Assembly: GCA_002709295.1 (NCBI GenBank)
Contig: PAQL01000008.1
Location: forward strand, 49,733 to 113,732
Origin: Phycisphaerae bacterium
Lineage (GTDB): Bacteria; Planctomycetota; Phycisphaerae; Phycisphaerales; SM1A02
DNA length: 64,000 bases
Reading direction: 5' to 3'
The first letter of the stretch is position 1. Every line of letters begins with the position of its first letter. Positions 16,116 through 25,822 of the stretch are shown one piece after another. Position numbers and translations under genes: made by a program. The notes below the pieces were generated by a model. It was not told the DNA's origin and made no database searches. It was given only the letters and a program-made list of their open reading frames with translations.

Positions 16116-19100
16116 ATGAACCCGATGTATCGTCAGAATCGAGCTCGTCCGATCCTCCTTCGCCTCGGGGCGGTGGGAACCCTGTTTCTGAGCGGGCTCG
16201 CTCCAGCCCAGGTCGACGAGCTGGCCCCGGTGGCCCTGGACGACTCGCCCGCCGCCCAGCTGGCTCTTGACGAGGCTCGAGCCCAGGCCGCCGACAACCC
16301 GGAGCGAACCGCGGAACTGGCCGCGGAACTGCTTGATCAGTACGCCGATCGAGTCGTGGCTCGGGACGATGCCTCAGAGTTGTTCGAGTCGGTTCGATCC
16401 AGTGTGATCGGACTTCTGGAATCGGATCCCGGAGTGCTGGCGGCGTGGCGACGAGCGGAGACCGGGCCGGCGAATGCGATGCTGGTCGAGGACGGGATCG
16501 AGGCCGCCTTTCAGAGAAGGCCGCTGACCACGGCGGGTCTCGAGGCCGGGCTTCGACTCGCCCAGCGGATGATCGAATCAGGACGTCCCTATGCCGGACT
16601 GCGGCTCATCGATTCGCTGGCGAACTGGCAGGGAACGGTCCGAACGGCGTCGCGGATCGATCTGCTTCGGGCCCTCGCACTGATCGATCTGGTTCGAAGG
16701 CCGGGATCGGATGATTCGGTCGCCATGGAGCTCGACCGGGCGATCGAGCTCGTCGCCGCTGAATCACCCTCCCGGGCCGAGGCCCTCGTCACGCTTCGGG
16801 AGGACCTCGCCGCGGATCCGCCGACCGGGATGCCGGTCGATCTCGAGTCCTTGAAGAAGCTCGACTGGACGCCGCTCTGGGATGTGGAGATGGGGGATGC
16901 CCTGTTCCGTCGGAAGACGACCAACATGGCGACCGGACGGGTGTTGTCGGTGGCCAGTCAGACGAGAGCCTTCGAAGCCGGTTCCTACCTGGTCTCGATC
17001 CCCGCGGTCTTCGAGGATCTCGTTCTGGTCAACGAGGGCTACCTGCTCGAGGCACTGGACCGTTTCACCGGCCGACTGGTCTGGTATCGCGATCACGGGC
17101 TGGCCCGCGGAATCACCCCGAGCGGTCTTCCCGGCGACCCGAACGAGGTCGTTCTGGCCGATGGGGAGGCCTACACCGTCCTCGGGCACTACTTCCCGAA
17201 CGGTCGCGGAGGCGACGGGATCGTGACTCGCTTCGACCCGCTCACCGGGATCGATCGGTGGAGCATCCGTCCGGACCGGATGGACGACGATCCACTGCTC
17301 GAGGGAGCCCAGCCGGCGGGACCTCCGCTGGTGGTGGGCGATCTCCTGGTGGTTCCTCTGCGCAAGTGGACGCCGAGGCTCGAGACCATCGACATGGTGC
17401 TCGCCGTGGACCGGGCCGATGGTGGGTACAGGTGGCTTCGCACCATCGCATCCAGTGGAAAGATCCGATCCAACACGGGCAGACCGCTGGCCACCCTTGC
17501 CGAGATCGATGGCGACGTGCTGGTGGCCAGTCCCGCGGGGGCGATGGCGAGGCTGGACGGGCGGACCGGAAGCATCCGATGGCTGCGACGCGACGAGGTT
17601 CCGCTGCGGATGTCCGTCAACACCGGTTTCGCATGGCAGATCTCCGGGCCGGTGGTCTGCGGGCAGGGCGTGGCGGCCATCGATGCCTCTCGCCGCCATT
17701 GGGTGATCCTCGATCCCGAAACCGGCGAGGAACTCGTTCGAAAGCCTCTGGGAGCGGGATCCGTGGCTGGTGCCGCCAGCTGGTTGATGGCGGCATCGGT
17801 TCCGGACGCCGGGCCCGATCTGCTGCTGGCGATCGGAAGCAACGACATCGTCGCGATCGATCCGTCCCGACCTGATCGGAGAGTCTGGAGTCTTCGGGAT
17901 CGATGCAACGAGGTGGGAATGTCCCTGGGCACCCAGCTGGCCTCCGGGATACGTGGACGTGTCTTTCCCATCGATGACGGCATCGTGGTGCCGGTCGTGG
18001 ACCGCCTCTACCTGGTCGACACCACCACCGGAACCCCGAGTCGTCTCGCGGACATGCCGGGACCGACCAATCCGCTGGTGACCTCTGATGCGATCTATGC
18101 CTGCGGTTCGGATTCCGTGCAGGCCCTGATGCCGATCGGCAACGCCATCGCCGCTCTGGAGGCCCGGATTCGAGCCACCCCCGATGCGATTCCCCAGGCC
18201 CTTGCACTCATGGAACTCTCCGAGCGCATCGGTCGGCGTGAGCTTCTGGTCCTTGCCGCACGCTCTGCAGTCGAGGCATCGCTTCGACGCGAAGATGCAC
18301 GCTGGAACGAGGAGGTTCTCGATCGGATCCTCGAGGTGCTCGGACGCACCGGTCCGGATGACGGAGCCGTGCTCGTCGAGCTGGCGGGGTCCGTGATCGC
18401 CGATCCCATGGGACGTGCGAAGCTGGAACTGGTCCGAGGCGACTGGCTTGCCGGTCTGGGGCGCGGTCTGGAGGCGACCGAGGCATGGATGGCGATCCTC
18501 GACGACGAGGACGTGGGTTCGACTCCTGTGCCCATCGACGACGAGCTCGAAGGTGCGGCGAGCATCGCCGCGCTCTCCCGTCTGCAATCGCTCATGGAGG
18601 GTGATGACGAGCTGAAGAAGGAGCTGGAGCGGCGGGGCGGAAGGCTCGTGGAGGAGGCGATCCGGGATCGCGCCTCGGCGGACGATCTTGTGAAGCTGGC
18701 TCGCCGTTATGGAGGGACCGATGCCGCCCTTGCGGCGGGGGCTCGTGCGGTGGAGATCCTGCGCGATGAGAGGCGACCTCGGCAGGCGGCCTTCGTGGCC
18801 ATGGTGATCGGCAGGGGGTTCCCCGCACGGCATCCGGGGCGGCAGGCACTGATGTCTCTGGCGATCGATTCGGTTCGGGAGCTCGGCCGCGAGGATCTCG
18901 CCGAGCCCCTCTCGAGCATGTCGATGGCGGGATCGTCGGGAGGGGATCGGAAGAGCAGCGGTGGACGGCGTCCCGTCCTCGACGGTGTTCCCGACCGGAT
19001 CGAGATCCTCGACGGGATTCCCGTTCCGGTCGCGACCGAGGTCGCGGTCGAGGCACCGACCGATGGGATCCCCATGATCGAGGATTCCTCCCTGGTCTGG

Positions 19101-20267
19101 AGAGGTGGTCGGGATCTCAAGCCGCTCTGGACGATCCCCCTCGAGTCGAGAGATGCCGAGATCATCGGATTCGACCCTCGGCTTCTCGTCTGGGAGGGGG
19201 GCGATCTTCGTGAACCCCGTCTGAGAGCGATCGACATCAGTGACGGAAGCACGGTGTGGGCGACGCCTAGGATCTCGGATCTGCTTCCTCCCCGCGACCG
19301 GCCGAACGATGATGCGAACGCCTTTCTCCCGGACGGGTCGCCGTTCATCCCTCATCAGGTCATTCCGGTCAGGGTGGGGGATGGCGTCCTGCTGGTGCGT
19401 CGGGACGGCGCCCTGTCCTTCGTGGACGCAGCAGACGGACGATCGGTGCGATGGAGCATGGATCGTCTGATGGATCGGGTCTTCGACGCGACGATGGCGG
19501 GCGGGATGCTCCACCTCACGGGCTCCGAGGTCGATGCCGATGGCGAGCGGGTCGGGGTCACGGTGAGTCTCGATCCGGGGACCGGTCGACGGCTGCACCG
19601 ATCGGTCCACGAGACCGGAGAGGTCCGGATGGCGATCGGTGACGATGCCGGCAGGCTGGCGGTGGTGACCAAGGGAGGGGTGTCGATGGTCGATCCCGCG
19701 GGGGCCGCGCTCGGCCATGCCGGAGGATGGACCTGTCGTGATCCCGTGCTTTCGTTCGCACCCTTCGCCTGGTTGATCGAGGATGATCTGGTCATGGTCG
19801 ACGAGGATGGGCTGGTCCGCACCCTCGAGGCCGATCTCGGGCTCGAACGGCCCGGGGGTTGGAGTGCGTCGCCCGACGGCGATCGCTCACCCGGAAGGCT
19901 GGAGGAGGTGGTCCGCCTCGGAGATCGGTGGCTTTTCCGACATGCCTCCCGGTTGTTCCTCCATGACCGCTTCGGCACCATGGTGGGCGCCGATGGGATC
20001 GCTCGTCCCGATCTTCAGAACGTCGCGGTCGTTCCGGTGTCCGACGGCCTGCTGCTCCTCTCGAGGAACGCCCAGCGCCGGATTCACAGGGTCCATCGTC
20101 TTGATGAGAAACGCGGCCTCTTCGCGGTCGGGTCACCCTTCGACTACGCGAGTCCGGGGCGGTTCGAGGGTGTTCGCGCCATCGATGGCTGGTTGCTCCT
20201 CAGACAAGGGGAGGACACCCACGCTCTTCCCATGTCCTCTTCCGGGAAGAGCGCCCCCGACCCTTGA
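16116..20267 (+). CDS. Large secreted PQQ-type beta-propeller protein
   Basis: A 1383-residue protein with a signal peptide ending near APAQ (about residue 32). After a helical N-terminal region it shows PQQ-binding-like propeller repeats. Examples are LEALDRFTGRLVWYRDHGLA, LAVDRADGGYRWLR and LVASPAGAMARLDGRTGSIRW (about residues 300-640). A helical, TPR-like middle section (about 670-960) follows, then a second propeller set (about 1000-1375) with a SDGSTVW-type repeat. BamB-like or quinoprotein-like propellers are common in Planctomycetota, but no catalytic residues of alcohol dehydrogenases are evident. The ATG at 16116 is preferred to 16125 or 16056 because it gives a standard signal peptide. 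Its role is unknown, possibly envelope assembly or scaffolding. Confidence 0.72.
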   Translation: MNPMYRQNRARPILLRLGAVGTLFLSGLAPAQVDELAPVALDDSPAAQLALDEARAQAADNPERTAELAAELLDQYADRVVARDDASELFESVRSSVIGLLESDPGVLAAWRRAETGPANAMLVEDGIEAAFQRRPLTTAGLEAGLRLAQRMIESGRPYAGLRLIDSLANWQGTVRTASRIDLLRALALIDLVRRPGSDDSVAMELDRAIELVAAESPSRAEALVTLREDLAADPPTGMPVDLESLKKLDWTPLWDVEMGDALFRRKTTNMATGRVLSVASQTRAFEAGSYLVSIPAVFEDLVLVNEGYLLEALDRFTGRLVWYRDHGLARGITPSGLPGDPNEVVLADGEAYTVLGHYFPNGRGGDGIVTRFDPLTGIDRWSIRPDRMDDDPLLEGAQPAGPPLVVGDLLVVPLRKWTPRLETIDMVLAVDRADGGYRWLRTIASSGKIRSNTGRPLATLAEIDGDVLVASPAGAMARLDGRTGSIRWLRRDEVPLRMSVNTGFAWQISGPVVCGQGVAAIDASRRHWVILDPETGEELVRKPLGAGSVAGAASWLMAASVPDAGPDLLLAIGSNDIVAIDPSRPDRRVWSLRDRCNEVGMSLGTQLASGIRGRVFPIDDGIVVPVVDRLYLVDTTTGTPSRLADMPGPTNPLVTSDAIYACGSDSVQALMPIGNAIAALEARIRATPDAIPQALALMELSERIGRRELLVLAARSAVEASLRREDARWNEEVLDRILEVLGRTGPDDGAVLVELAGSVIADPMGRAKLELVRGDWLAGLGRGLEATEAWMAILDDEDVGSTPVPIDDELEGAASIAALSRLQSLMEGDDELKKELERRGGRLVEEAIRDRASADDLVKLARRYGGTDAALAAGARAVEILRDERRPRQAAFVAMVIGRGFPARHPGRQALMSLAIDSVRELGREDLAEPLSSMSMAGSSGGDRKSSGGRRPVLDGVPDRIEILDGIPVPVATEVAVEAPTDGIPMIEDSSLVWRGGRDLKPLWTIPLESRDAEIIGFDPRLLVWEGGDLREPRLRAIDISDGSTVWATPRISDLLPPRDRPNDDANAFLPDGSPFIPHQVIPVRVGDGVLLVRRDGALSFVDAADGRSVRWSMDRLMDRVFDATMAGGMLHLTGSEVDADGERVGVTVSLDPGTGRRLHRSVHETGEVRMAIGDDAGRLAVVTKGGVSMVDPAGAALGHAGGWTCRDPVLSFAPFAWLIEDDLVMVDEDGLVRTLEADLGLERPGGWSASPDGDRSPGRLEEVVRLGDRWLFRHASRLFLHDRFGTMVGADGIARPDLQNVAVVPVSDGLLLLSRNAQRRIHRVHRLDEKRGLFAVGSPFDYASPGRFEGVRAIDGWLLLRQGEDTHALPMSSSGKSAPDP

Positions 20268-20356
20268 CGACTGGACGGGGATAGGGCATCCTTTCGCCTC
20301 AGACCGGCGATCCGGCCGGCGACCCTCGGAACCACGCGTGAGGCTGGAATCCTCCG

Positions 20357-20788
20357 ATGATCACATCTCTCGAAGAATCACCCGAACGTCACCCTGCGAT
20401 AATCGCCTTCACCGGTCTCGGATCGGGAGAAGGGACCTCCGAGGCCGTCCTCGAGCCGCCTGTCCGCAGCCTCGAACCCGGAGAATCTGCGCCTCCGCTG
20501 GTCGCCTGGGGTGATGACGAGGAGGATGACTACGACGGGTTCTACGACGACGACGACGAGGATGAGGACGACGGGGAGATCGAGGACGACGACGACGACG
20601 ACAAGGATGACGACGACGACGAGGAGAAGAACGAATTCGAGGACGAGGAGGATGGTGAGGAAGAGGACGAGGACGGCTTCGGCGACGACAAGGAAGACGA
20701 CCGGATGGCCGACGACTACCTCGCGGGTGGCGAGGGCGACGATGACGACGACGACGACGACGGTGACGAAGAGGACGAGGTCTTCTGA
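20357..20788 (+). CDS. Small extremely acidic protein of unknown function
   Basis: A 143-residue protein. The first 50 residues are of ordinary composition. About 64 of the last 92 are Asp or Glu, arranged as runs of up to eight Asp. No signal peptide, membrane segment or known motif is seen. The DNA is a GAC/GAT/GAG-rich low-complexity stretch, and the alternative frames translate to implausible runs. It stands alone, 89 bases after the PQQ-propeller gene and convergent with the lipoprotein gene. Acidic tails of this kind can bind calcium or basic proteins; that is speculation here. Confidence 0.55.
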   Translation: MITSLEESPERHPAIIAFTGLGSGEGTSEAVLEPPVRSLEPGESAPPLVAWGDDEEDDYDGFYDDDDEDEDDGEIEDDDDDDKDDDDDEEKNEFEDEEDGEEEDEDGFGDDKEDDRMADDYLAGGEGDDDDDDDDGDEEDEVF

Positions 20789-20842
20789 TCGGTTGCGGAG
20801 GCGTTCCTGAGGAGCGGATGCGACGGGGTCGCCCCCCATGGA

Positions 20843-22039
20843 TCATGACGCCTCTTCGGACTCCTCGGGAAGCTCGCCGATCATCACTTCGTACCGCCCG
20901 GCGTTCGGTCTCAGCAGGATGAACCGTGACGACCCTTCGGTCTCCCCGATTCTTCGTGGAATCGCGGTCTCTTCCGCCAGATTGAGCGAGGAGGGAGGGC
21001 GTCCGATGCCGTCCGAGAGGCGAACAAGCTCGATTCCCGACCGGGTGGCGGCGATCGCGGAGTCGTCATCGAGCATCGTCGCGTTGATCGTTCCTTCCGG
21101 GAACGGTCGTGCGAGGTCGTTTTCCGGGCTCCACTCCACGAGGCGACCGAGATCCGGGTGAAGAAAGACGATCCTCGCACGGGAGCCGGGGGGTGATGCG
21201 GTACCGACCTGTGGGGCGAGCATCGCATGAACCCGGCGGGGCGTGGTCCGGATCGAGATCGGATGAGTGCTGATCCCGTCACGAAACCGTGATTCATCCG
21301 TGGTTCGCGTCCAGGCCATCTCCACGGTTCCGTCTCCGCGACAGAGGGCGAAGAGCGTTCTGCCGTCGGGGGCGAGGACCGGATCGATCCATGAACGTTC
21401 CCATCGGCTCGGCACGACCCAGGTACCCGAACCGTCTCCCCGGCGAAGCACGAGTTCGAAGGCCCGGTCGTCGAGGCCTCGTCGACTGTAGGCAAGGTCG
21501 CCTCCCGGGCCGATGTCGGCGAAAGCGGCGACGTCACCATCGTCCACGAGCCAGGTCACGTCGCCGGATCGCCAGTCGACCCTGCCGATCCGACGCGCCC
21601 CACCCTGGAGTGGCTCCTCGACGAGGAATCCCTGCTCATCGGCGTTGCGGCCCAGCAGCCAGGGACCGCGGACCTGCTTGTGGGTCCTAAGGCCGCTTGA
21701 ATCATCGACTTCGTGAATCGTGAAGGTCGCGGTCGGGATCGGCGTGCTTCCCGGCTCCGCAAGGACCTCCTCCCATCCGGGGGGGGCTCCCGACCGGGAG
21801 ACGAGCCAGGTTCCGTCCGGGGAGAGAAGTGGAATGGTGAAGTCGTCGTACTCGACGAGTCCCAACGAGTTCCAGCGAAACCGCGCTCCGCGATCCCCGG
21901 TGTTGGAAGCCTCCCGGGAGGCGGGGTCCGGGAGGATGAAGCGGGAGGAGCGACGATCCACTCGTTCACTGACGCAGCCCGCGAGGATCAGGGCGAGCGC
22001 CGTCGACCAGGTCGTCGTCAGCAGTCTTCCCGCGATCAC
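20843..22039 (-). CDS. TolB-like beta-propeller lipoprotein at the end of the secretion operon
   Basis: A 398-residue predicted lipoprotein with the lipobox LAGC near residue 22. The mature protein has repeated propeller-like blades (LSPDGTWLVSRSG, LAPDGRTLFALCRGDG) of the WD40/TolB type. The GTG start at 22039 overlaps the gspD stop by four bases (GTGA). This makes it the last translationally coupled gene of the T2SS-like operon. An outer-membrane accessory role, such as secretin pilotin or assembly factor, is possible from context but not shown by sequence. Confidence 0.7.
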   Translation of the reverse strand: MIAGRLLTTTWSTALALILAGCVSERVDRRSSRFILPDPASREASNTGDRGARFRWNSLGLVEYDDFTIPLLSPDGTWLVSRSGAPPGWEEVLAEPGSTPIPTATFTIHEVDDSSGLRTHKQVRGPWLLGRNADEQGFLVEEPLQGGARRIGRVDWRSGDVTWLVDDGDVAAFADIGPGGDLAYSRRGLDDRAFELVLRRGDGSGTWVVPSRWERSWIDPVLAPDGRTLFALCRGDGTVEMAWTRTTDESRFRDGISTHPISIRTTPRRVHAMLAPQVGTASPPGSRARIVFLHPDLGRLVEWSPENDLARPFPEGTINATMLDDDSAIAATRSGIELVRLSDGIGRPPSSLNLAEETAIPRRIGETEGSSRFILLRPNAGRYEVMIGELPEESEEAS

Positions 22040-24621
22040 TCGTCGGTCTTCTCCTCCGCGGCGCCGTTGCTGCCGTCTTCGTCCTCCTCGTCCTCCATGC
22101 GATCGAAGAAGGTGGTGCCGACGAGATCCGCGGCCATGTCGTCGAGGGGCTTGCTCAGCTCCTCGAGTCGGCGGACATCCTCGGCGTTGAAGTTCTCGTC
22201 GTTCTCGTCGGGATTGTCGACAACGATCGGGGTGACGAAGATGACGAGCTCCGAGAGCTGCTTCTGCTTCTCGGTGCTGGTGAAGAGGGCTCCGAGTCCG
22301 GGGATGTCGCCCAGAAGCGGCACCTTGCGGACGACGTCCTGGTCGTCCTCCTTGCGGATGCCGCTGATCACGATCGTCTGGTTGTTCTTGACCGTCACGC
22401 TGGTGGTGGTCTGTCGACGGTTGACGATCGGGTTCTGGTTGATCGAGGCGGTCGCGAGGGTCGAGAGGAGGACCTCGACCTCGAGCGCCACGTTGCGTTC
22501 CTTGGTGATGCGGGGCCGCACGTTCAGACCGATGCCGATCGCCTCCTGTTCGAAGGCGGTGGTGGTTCCGGAATCGTTGGTGGTGCTCCCGGTCTGGAAG
22601 GTCACGTCCTGGCCGGAGAAGAACTTGGCCTCGCGGTTGTCGCTGGTGAAGACCCGCGGTCTCTGGAGGATTCTGACGTTGTTCGCCTCACTCAGGGCGG
22701 AGATGACCCAGTCGACGTTCGTGTTCACATCGAGGACCGAGGTGTCGAACCACGGCGATGCGAAGTTCTCGCCACCGACGCCGCCCTCGTCGCCCTTGGC
22801 GAGATCGAGTCCGAGGGAGCCCTGGATGATGTTGTCGCCGGAGGTCTTGCCCGTCAGACCGGAACCGATTCGGACACCGAGAGTCAGACCGTCTCCGAGT
22901 GTCACCTCCGCGAGCGTGGTCGTGATCATGACCTGACGGCCGGGACGGTCGAGGTCCTCGATGATGCCGAGCAGCGCCTCCTGGATCTCGGGCGTCGCGA
23001 GCACCAGAAGCGAGTTCTGGCCGGGGTTCGGGACCACTCGGCTCTTGCCCACCAGTGCCGACACCTCCGCCGCCTCGTCGCCCTGGCCGCCACGGCCGGA
23101 CTGCCAGGGGAAGGTGATCTCCTCGCTCTGCTGACCGTCGTTGGTGCCACCACCCTCGCCGCCACCGGCGCTGGCGAAGTCGATGCCGCTGAGGCCTTCT
23201 TCGGGAAGCCGGATGCCTCGCCCACCGCCACCCGCCTGGGCGAGCAGGGTGTTGAGGATGTCCGCGACGTCGATGGCGCTGGCGTGCTTGAGCTCGACGT
23301 TCACCGGCAGGCCGACGCTCAGAGGCTGGTCGATCTGCTCGATCATGCCGTCGAGCCAGTCGAAGTTGTCGGGCGTCTTGGAGATCACGATCAGGCGGTT
23401 GGAGTCGGGGTACGCCTCGATCCGGAAGATGTCGGCGACCGCCGCGTCCGCTCCACTGGCGGCCGCATTGCCTCCGGTTCTGCCGCTGGGACGGTTGTTT
23501 CCGCCTCCGCCGGTCTCCAGCAGGGTGGCAAGGAGGTTCTTGACCTTGACCGGGTCGGTGTAGCGGAGGTCGTACAGCCGGAAGATGTTCCCTTCGCGGC
23601 TCGGGGGGATGTCCCACGCGGTGTCGATCAGGAATCGGATGTCGTTCAGAATCTCCGGCTCCGCCCGCACCGTGACCGAGTTGGTCTGCGGGAGGACGCT
23701 GACCTGAAGCTGTTCGCTGGTGCCGACCTGGGGGAGTTCCTGGTTCTGTGACGCCTGCGGGGTCCGTCCACGGGTCTGCGTGGTCCGCGTGGTTCGAGAG
23801 GTCCGGCTTCCGGATGCGTTGGGATTCGGACTGAAGAGCTCGAGCACGATGTCCGCGATGGTCTGGGCATCGGCATAGGCGAGTCGGAACGTCTCGGTCT
23901 TCACCGCGAGGAACGGCTGGACGTCGAGAAGGTCGAGGAGCCGCTGGACCCGCTTGGCCCAGGCGACGTCGCCCTCGATGATCAGCTGGTTGGAGTTCAC
24001 GTCCGAGGTGATGTTCGCGTAGGTGGGACGAGTCCCCTCGATCTGGCCTTCGATGTCGGCGGCCTTGGCGTACTTCAGACGGAAGACCTTGGTGACGATC
24101 TGGCCGTCCTCGTCGAGCTGGGAGACATCGACCTCGGGGCCGAGGATGAGACCGGGCTGGAGGTTGGTGAGTTCTCCGGTCAGGGAGTCGATCATGACCA
24201 TGTCGGCCGTCTCGACCACGCCGATGCCGTTGAGCCTGAATGCCTGGAAGATGAGGTTCAACGCCTCGTGCTTGGTGACGAGCCGCTCGCTCTGGATCGA
24301 GATCTTTCCGGCTCCGGCACCGATCGCCTGGGCGCGGTTGATCACGGCCTTGCCGGTGTAGTCGACGATCAGCGGAATGAAGTCGTCGACCGTTCGATCC
24401 TTGAAGTTGATCGGAACGAGTTCGTCATCCAGCTCCGGGCGGGTGCCCGTGAGTCCGTTCCCGTTGGCTTCCTGCGCGGTTCGCGAGGGGCTGACCGGAG
24501 CCGCGGCTCCGTCCCGATCGGGGGCGCCGTCGTCCTGGGCATGCGACATGGCCGTGAGGACCAGCAGCATGCAGGTGGTGACGAAGAGGTGAAGGGCCCG
24601 GTAGGTCGTTCGAGTGTTCAC
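22036..24621 (-). CDS. gspD: Secretin GspD (type II secretion outer-membrane channel)
   Basis: Outer-membrane secretin of 861 residues from a GTG at 24621. That start has GAGG 8 bases upstream and gives a clean signal peptide (about residues 1-29, ending SHAQ). An ATG at 24708 or 24705 is an alternative and would overlap the previous gene by about 10 bases. The N0-type domain (VPINFKDRTVDDFIPLI) comes first. The N1-N3 repeats follow, with TSDVNSNQLIIEGD, an NNRPSGRTGG linker and YPDSNRLIVISKT. The C-terminal secretin domain contains VPNPGQNSLLVLATP and VPLLGDIPGLGALFTS. A glycine-rich insert (about residues 480-510) lies in the N3 region. Confidence 0.93.
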   Translation of the reverse strand: MNTRTTYRALHLFVTTCMLLVLTAMSHAQDDGAPDRDGAAAPVSPSRTAQEANGNGLTGTRPELDDELVPINFKDRTVDDFIPLIVDYTGKAVINRAQAIGAGAGKISIQSERLVTKHEALNLIFQAFRLNGIGVVETADMVMIDSLTGELTNLQPGLILGPEVDVSQLDEDGQIVTKVFRLKYAKAADIEGQIEGTRPTYANITSDVNSNQLIIEGDVAWAKRVQRLLDLLDVQPFLAVKTETFRLAYADAQTIADIVLELFSPNPNASGSRTSRTTRTTQTRGRTPQASQNQELPQVGTSEQLQVSVLPQTNSVTVRAEPEILNDIRFLIDTAWDIPPSREGNIFRLYDLRYTDPVKVKNLLATLLETGGGGNNRPSGRTGGNAAASGADAAVADIFRIEAYPDSNRLIVISKTPDNFDWLDGMIEQIDQPLSVGLPVNVELKHASAIDVADILNTLLAQAGGGGRGIRLPEEGLSGIDFASAGGGEGGGTNDGQQSEEITFPWQSGRGGQGDEAAEVSALVGKSRVVPNPGQNSLLVLATPEIQEALLGIIEDLDRPGRQVMITTTLAEVTLGDGLTLGVRIGSGLTGKTSGDNIIQGSLGLDLAKGDEGGVGGENFASPWFDTSVLDVNTNVDWVISALSEANNVRILQRPRVFTSDNREAKFFSGQDVTFQTGSTTNDSGTTTAFEQEAIGIGLNVRPRITKERNVALEVEVLLSTLATASINQNPIVNRRQTTTSVTVKNNQTIVISGIRKEDDQDVVRKVPLLGDIPGLGALFTSTEKQKQLSELVIFVTPIVVDNPDENDENFNAEDVRRLEELSKPLDDMAADLVGTTFFDRMEDEEDEDGSNGAAEEKTDE

Positions 24622-24697
24622 GCGAGATCCTCGGGTCGACGCCGTCGGCGTCTCGGGTCGGTGTTCCGGTCTGTTTCGTCGGATTTCGAAGTCGATT

Positions 24698-25822
24698 TCA
24701 GCCATCATTCGACTGCCCCCTCAAGATGTCGTTGATCAATCGCAGCTCTGTTTCGAGGCCGTCTCGCATCTCATCGCCCAGTTCGGGTCGGTTGAGAATC
24801 TCGGTCAGCTGGTAGTGCCTGGATTCCAGCTGGGCGTTGCTCATGTTGCGGAGGGTCTCCGCGAGGTTCGGGGAGACGTCCTCGTCGGAGAGGGGTTCCT
24901 CGTCGACGCCGCCGTCGTCGTCGATCGGCGGGACCATGTCGTCCGGTGCCTCGCCCATCTCGATGACCTGCGATTCATCGATGCGCTGGAACACCGCCCG
25001 GCCGTCGATCTCGCCCCGAACGACCATCGATCTGCCCTTGCCGTCTCCGCCTCGCCCCAGATACTGGATGCGACCGAAGATGGTCCGGTCCTCTCCCCGG
25101 TCGTTGAACGTCACCTTCACGGCCGAGCCGCGCTGGGGCGACCAGGGTTCGCTCACCGCCGCCGGTGCGGTCGATGCGACCGACTCCGACGGTTCAGACG
25201 GTTCAGACGGTTCCGGTTCCCCGGCCCCTTCGGGAGCCTTGCCGAGAACGCCGGGATCGATCGAGTCCGAGAAGGGCTTGAAGATCGTGGAGAAGTCGTC
25301 ATCGAGGAAGTTGACTTCGTAGGTTCCACCCTTGTGTCCGAGGCGGACGGCGGTGGGACCGATGATCGCGAGGACCTTGACGCCGTTCTTCTCCTGCCCG
25401 AGGGGGATCTGGTCGTTCGATCCGAAGAACACGAGGGTTCCGGCCACTCCGGTGGGTGCCGGTCCCGTGTAGGTGCTCGGGGGTCCCGGGTCGACCTTCG
25501 GTGGTTCCGGACGTGGCTCCGGCTTCGGCCTCTCCGGGCGAGGCTTCGGAGCCGCGGGTCGCGTCTGCGGACGGCCGGGCACCACGAACGGCGATCGCCC
25601 GAGGAACCGGCGGGAGCTCACCTCGGCCTGCCGATCGTGAGCCTGTTCCAGCGATGCGAAGATGTCGTCGTCGTTTCCGTCCCAGGAGGGGGAGGAGATC
25701 GCACCGATCAGGGTCGGGATCCCGGTGGCGAGGACCACCCCGGCGATGCCGATGGCGAGAACGCTCGTCACGAGCGGTCCCGACCAGCGATGGGTGCCGA
25801 GCCTGCTGCGAAGATCACTCAT
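24698..25822 (-). CDS. PilP/GspC-like inner-membrane clamp protein (tentative)
   Basis: A 374-residue protein with one N-terminal membrane helix (about residues 16-38), then a proline- and charge-rich linker (about 75-115) of the kind that crosses the periplasm. A small beta domain (TLVFFGSNDQIPLG, VKVLAIIGPTAVRLG) follows. This layout fits GspC or PilP, which connect the inner-membrane platform to the secretin. The sequence itself is not clearly either, so the call rests on architecture and position just before gspD. The ATG at 25822 overlaps the previous stop by four bases. The C-terminus is helical and acidic. Confidence 0.55.
   Translation of the reverse strand: MSDLRSRLGTHRWSGPLVTSVLAIGIAGVVLATGIPTLIGAISSPSWDGNDDDIFASLEQAHDRQAEVSSRRFLGRSPFVVPGRPQTRPAAPKPRPERPKPEPRPEPPKVDPGPPSTYTGPAPTGVAGTLVFFGSNDQIPLGQEKNGVKVLAIIGPTAVRLGHKGGTYEVNFLDDDFSTIFKPFSDSIDPGVLGKAPEGAGEPEPSEPSEPSESVASTAPAAVSEPWSPQRGSAVKVTFNDRGEDRTIFGRIQYLGRGGDGKGRSMVVRGEIDGRAVFQRIDESQVIEMGEAPDDMVPPIDDDGGVDEEPLSDEDVSPNLAETLRNMSNAQLESRHYQLTEILNRPELGDEMRDGLETELRLINDILRGQSNDG

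Noticed and set aside
16764-19718. A 984-codon open frame antisense to the PQQ-propeller gene
   Set aside because: Long antisense frames are common in high-GC genes because of codon-position bias. It has no recognisable domain, while the sense strand has a signal peptide and propeller repeats.
20511-20810. Thr/Met/Arg-rich frame overlapping the acidic protein
   Set aside because: It is a frame-shifted reading of the same GAC/GAT repeats and gives an implausible repeat sequence.
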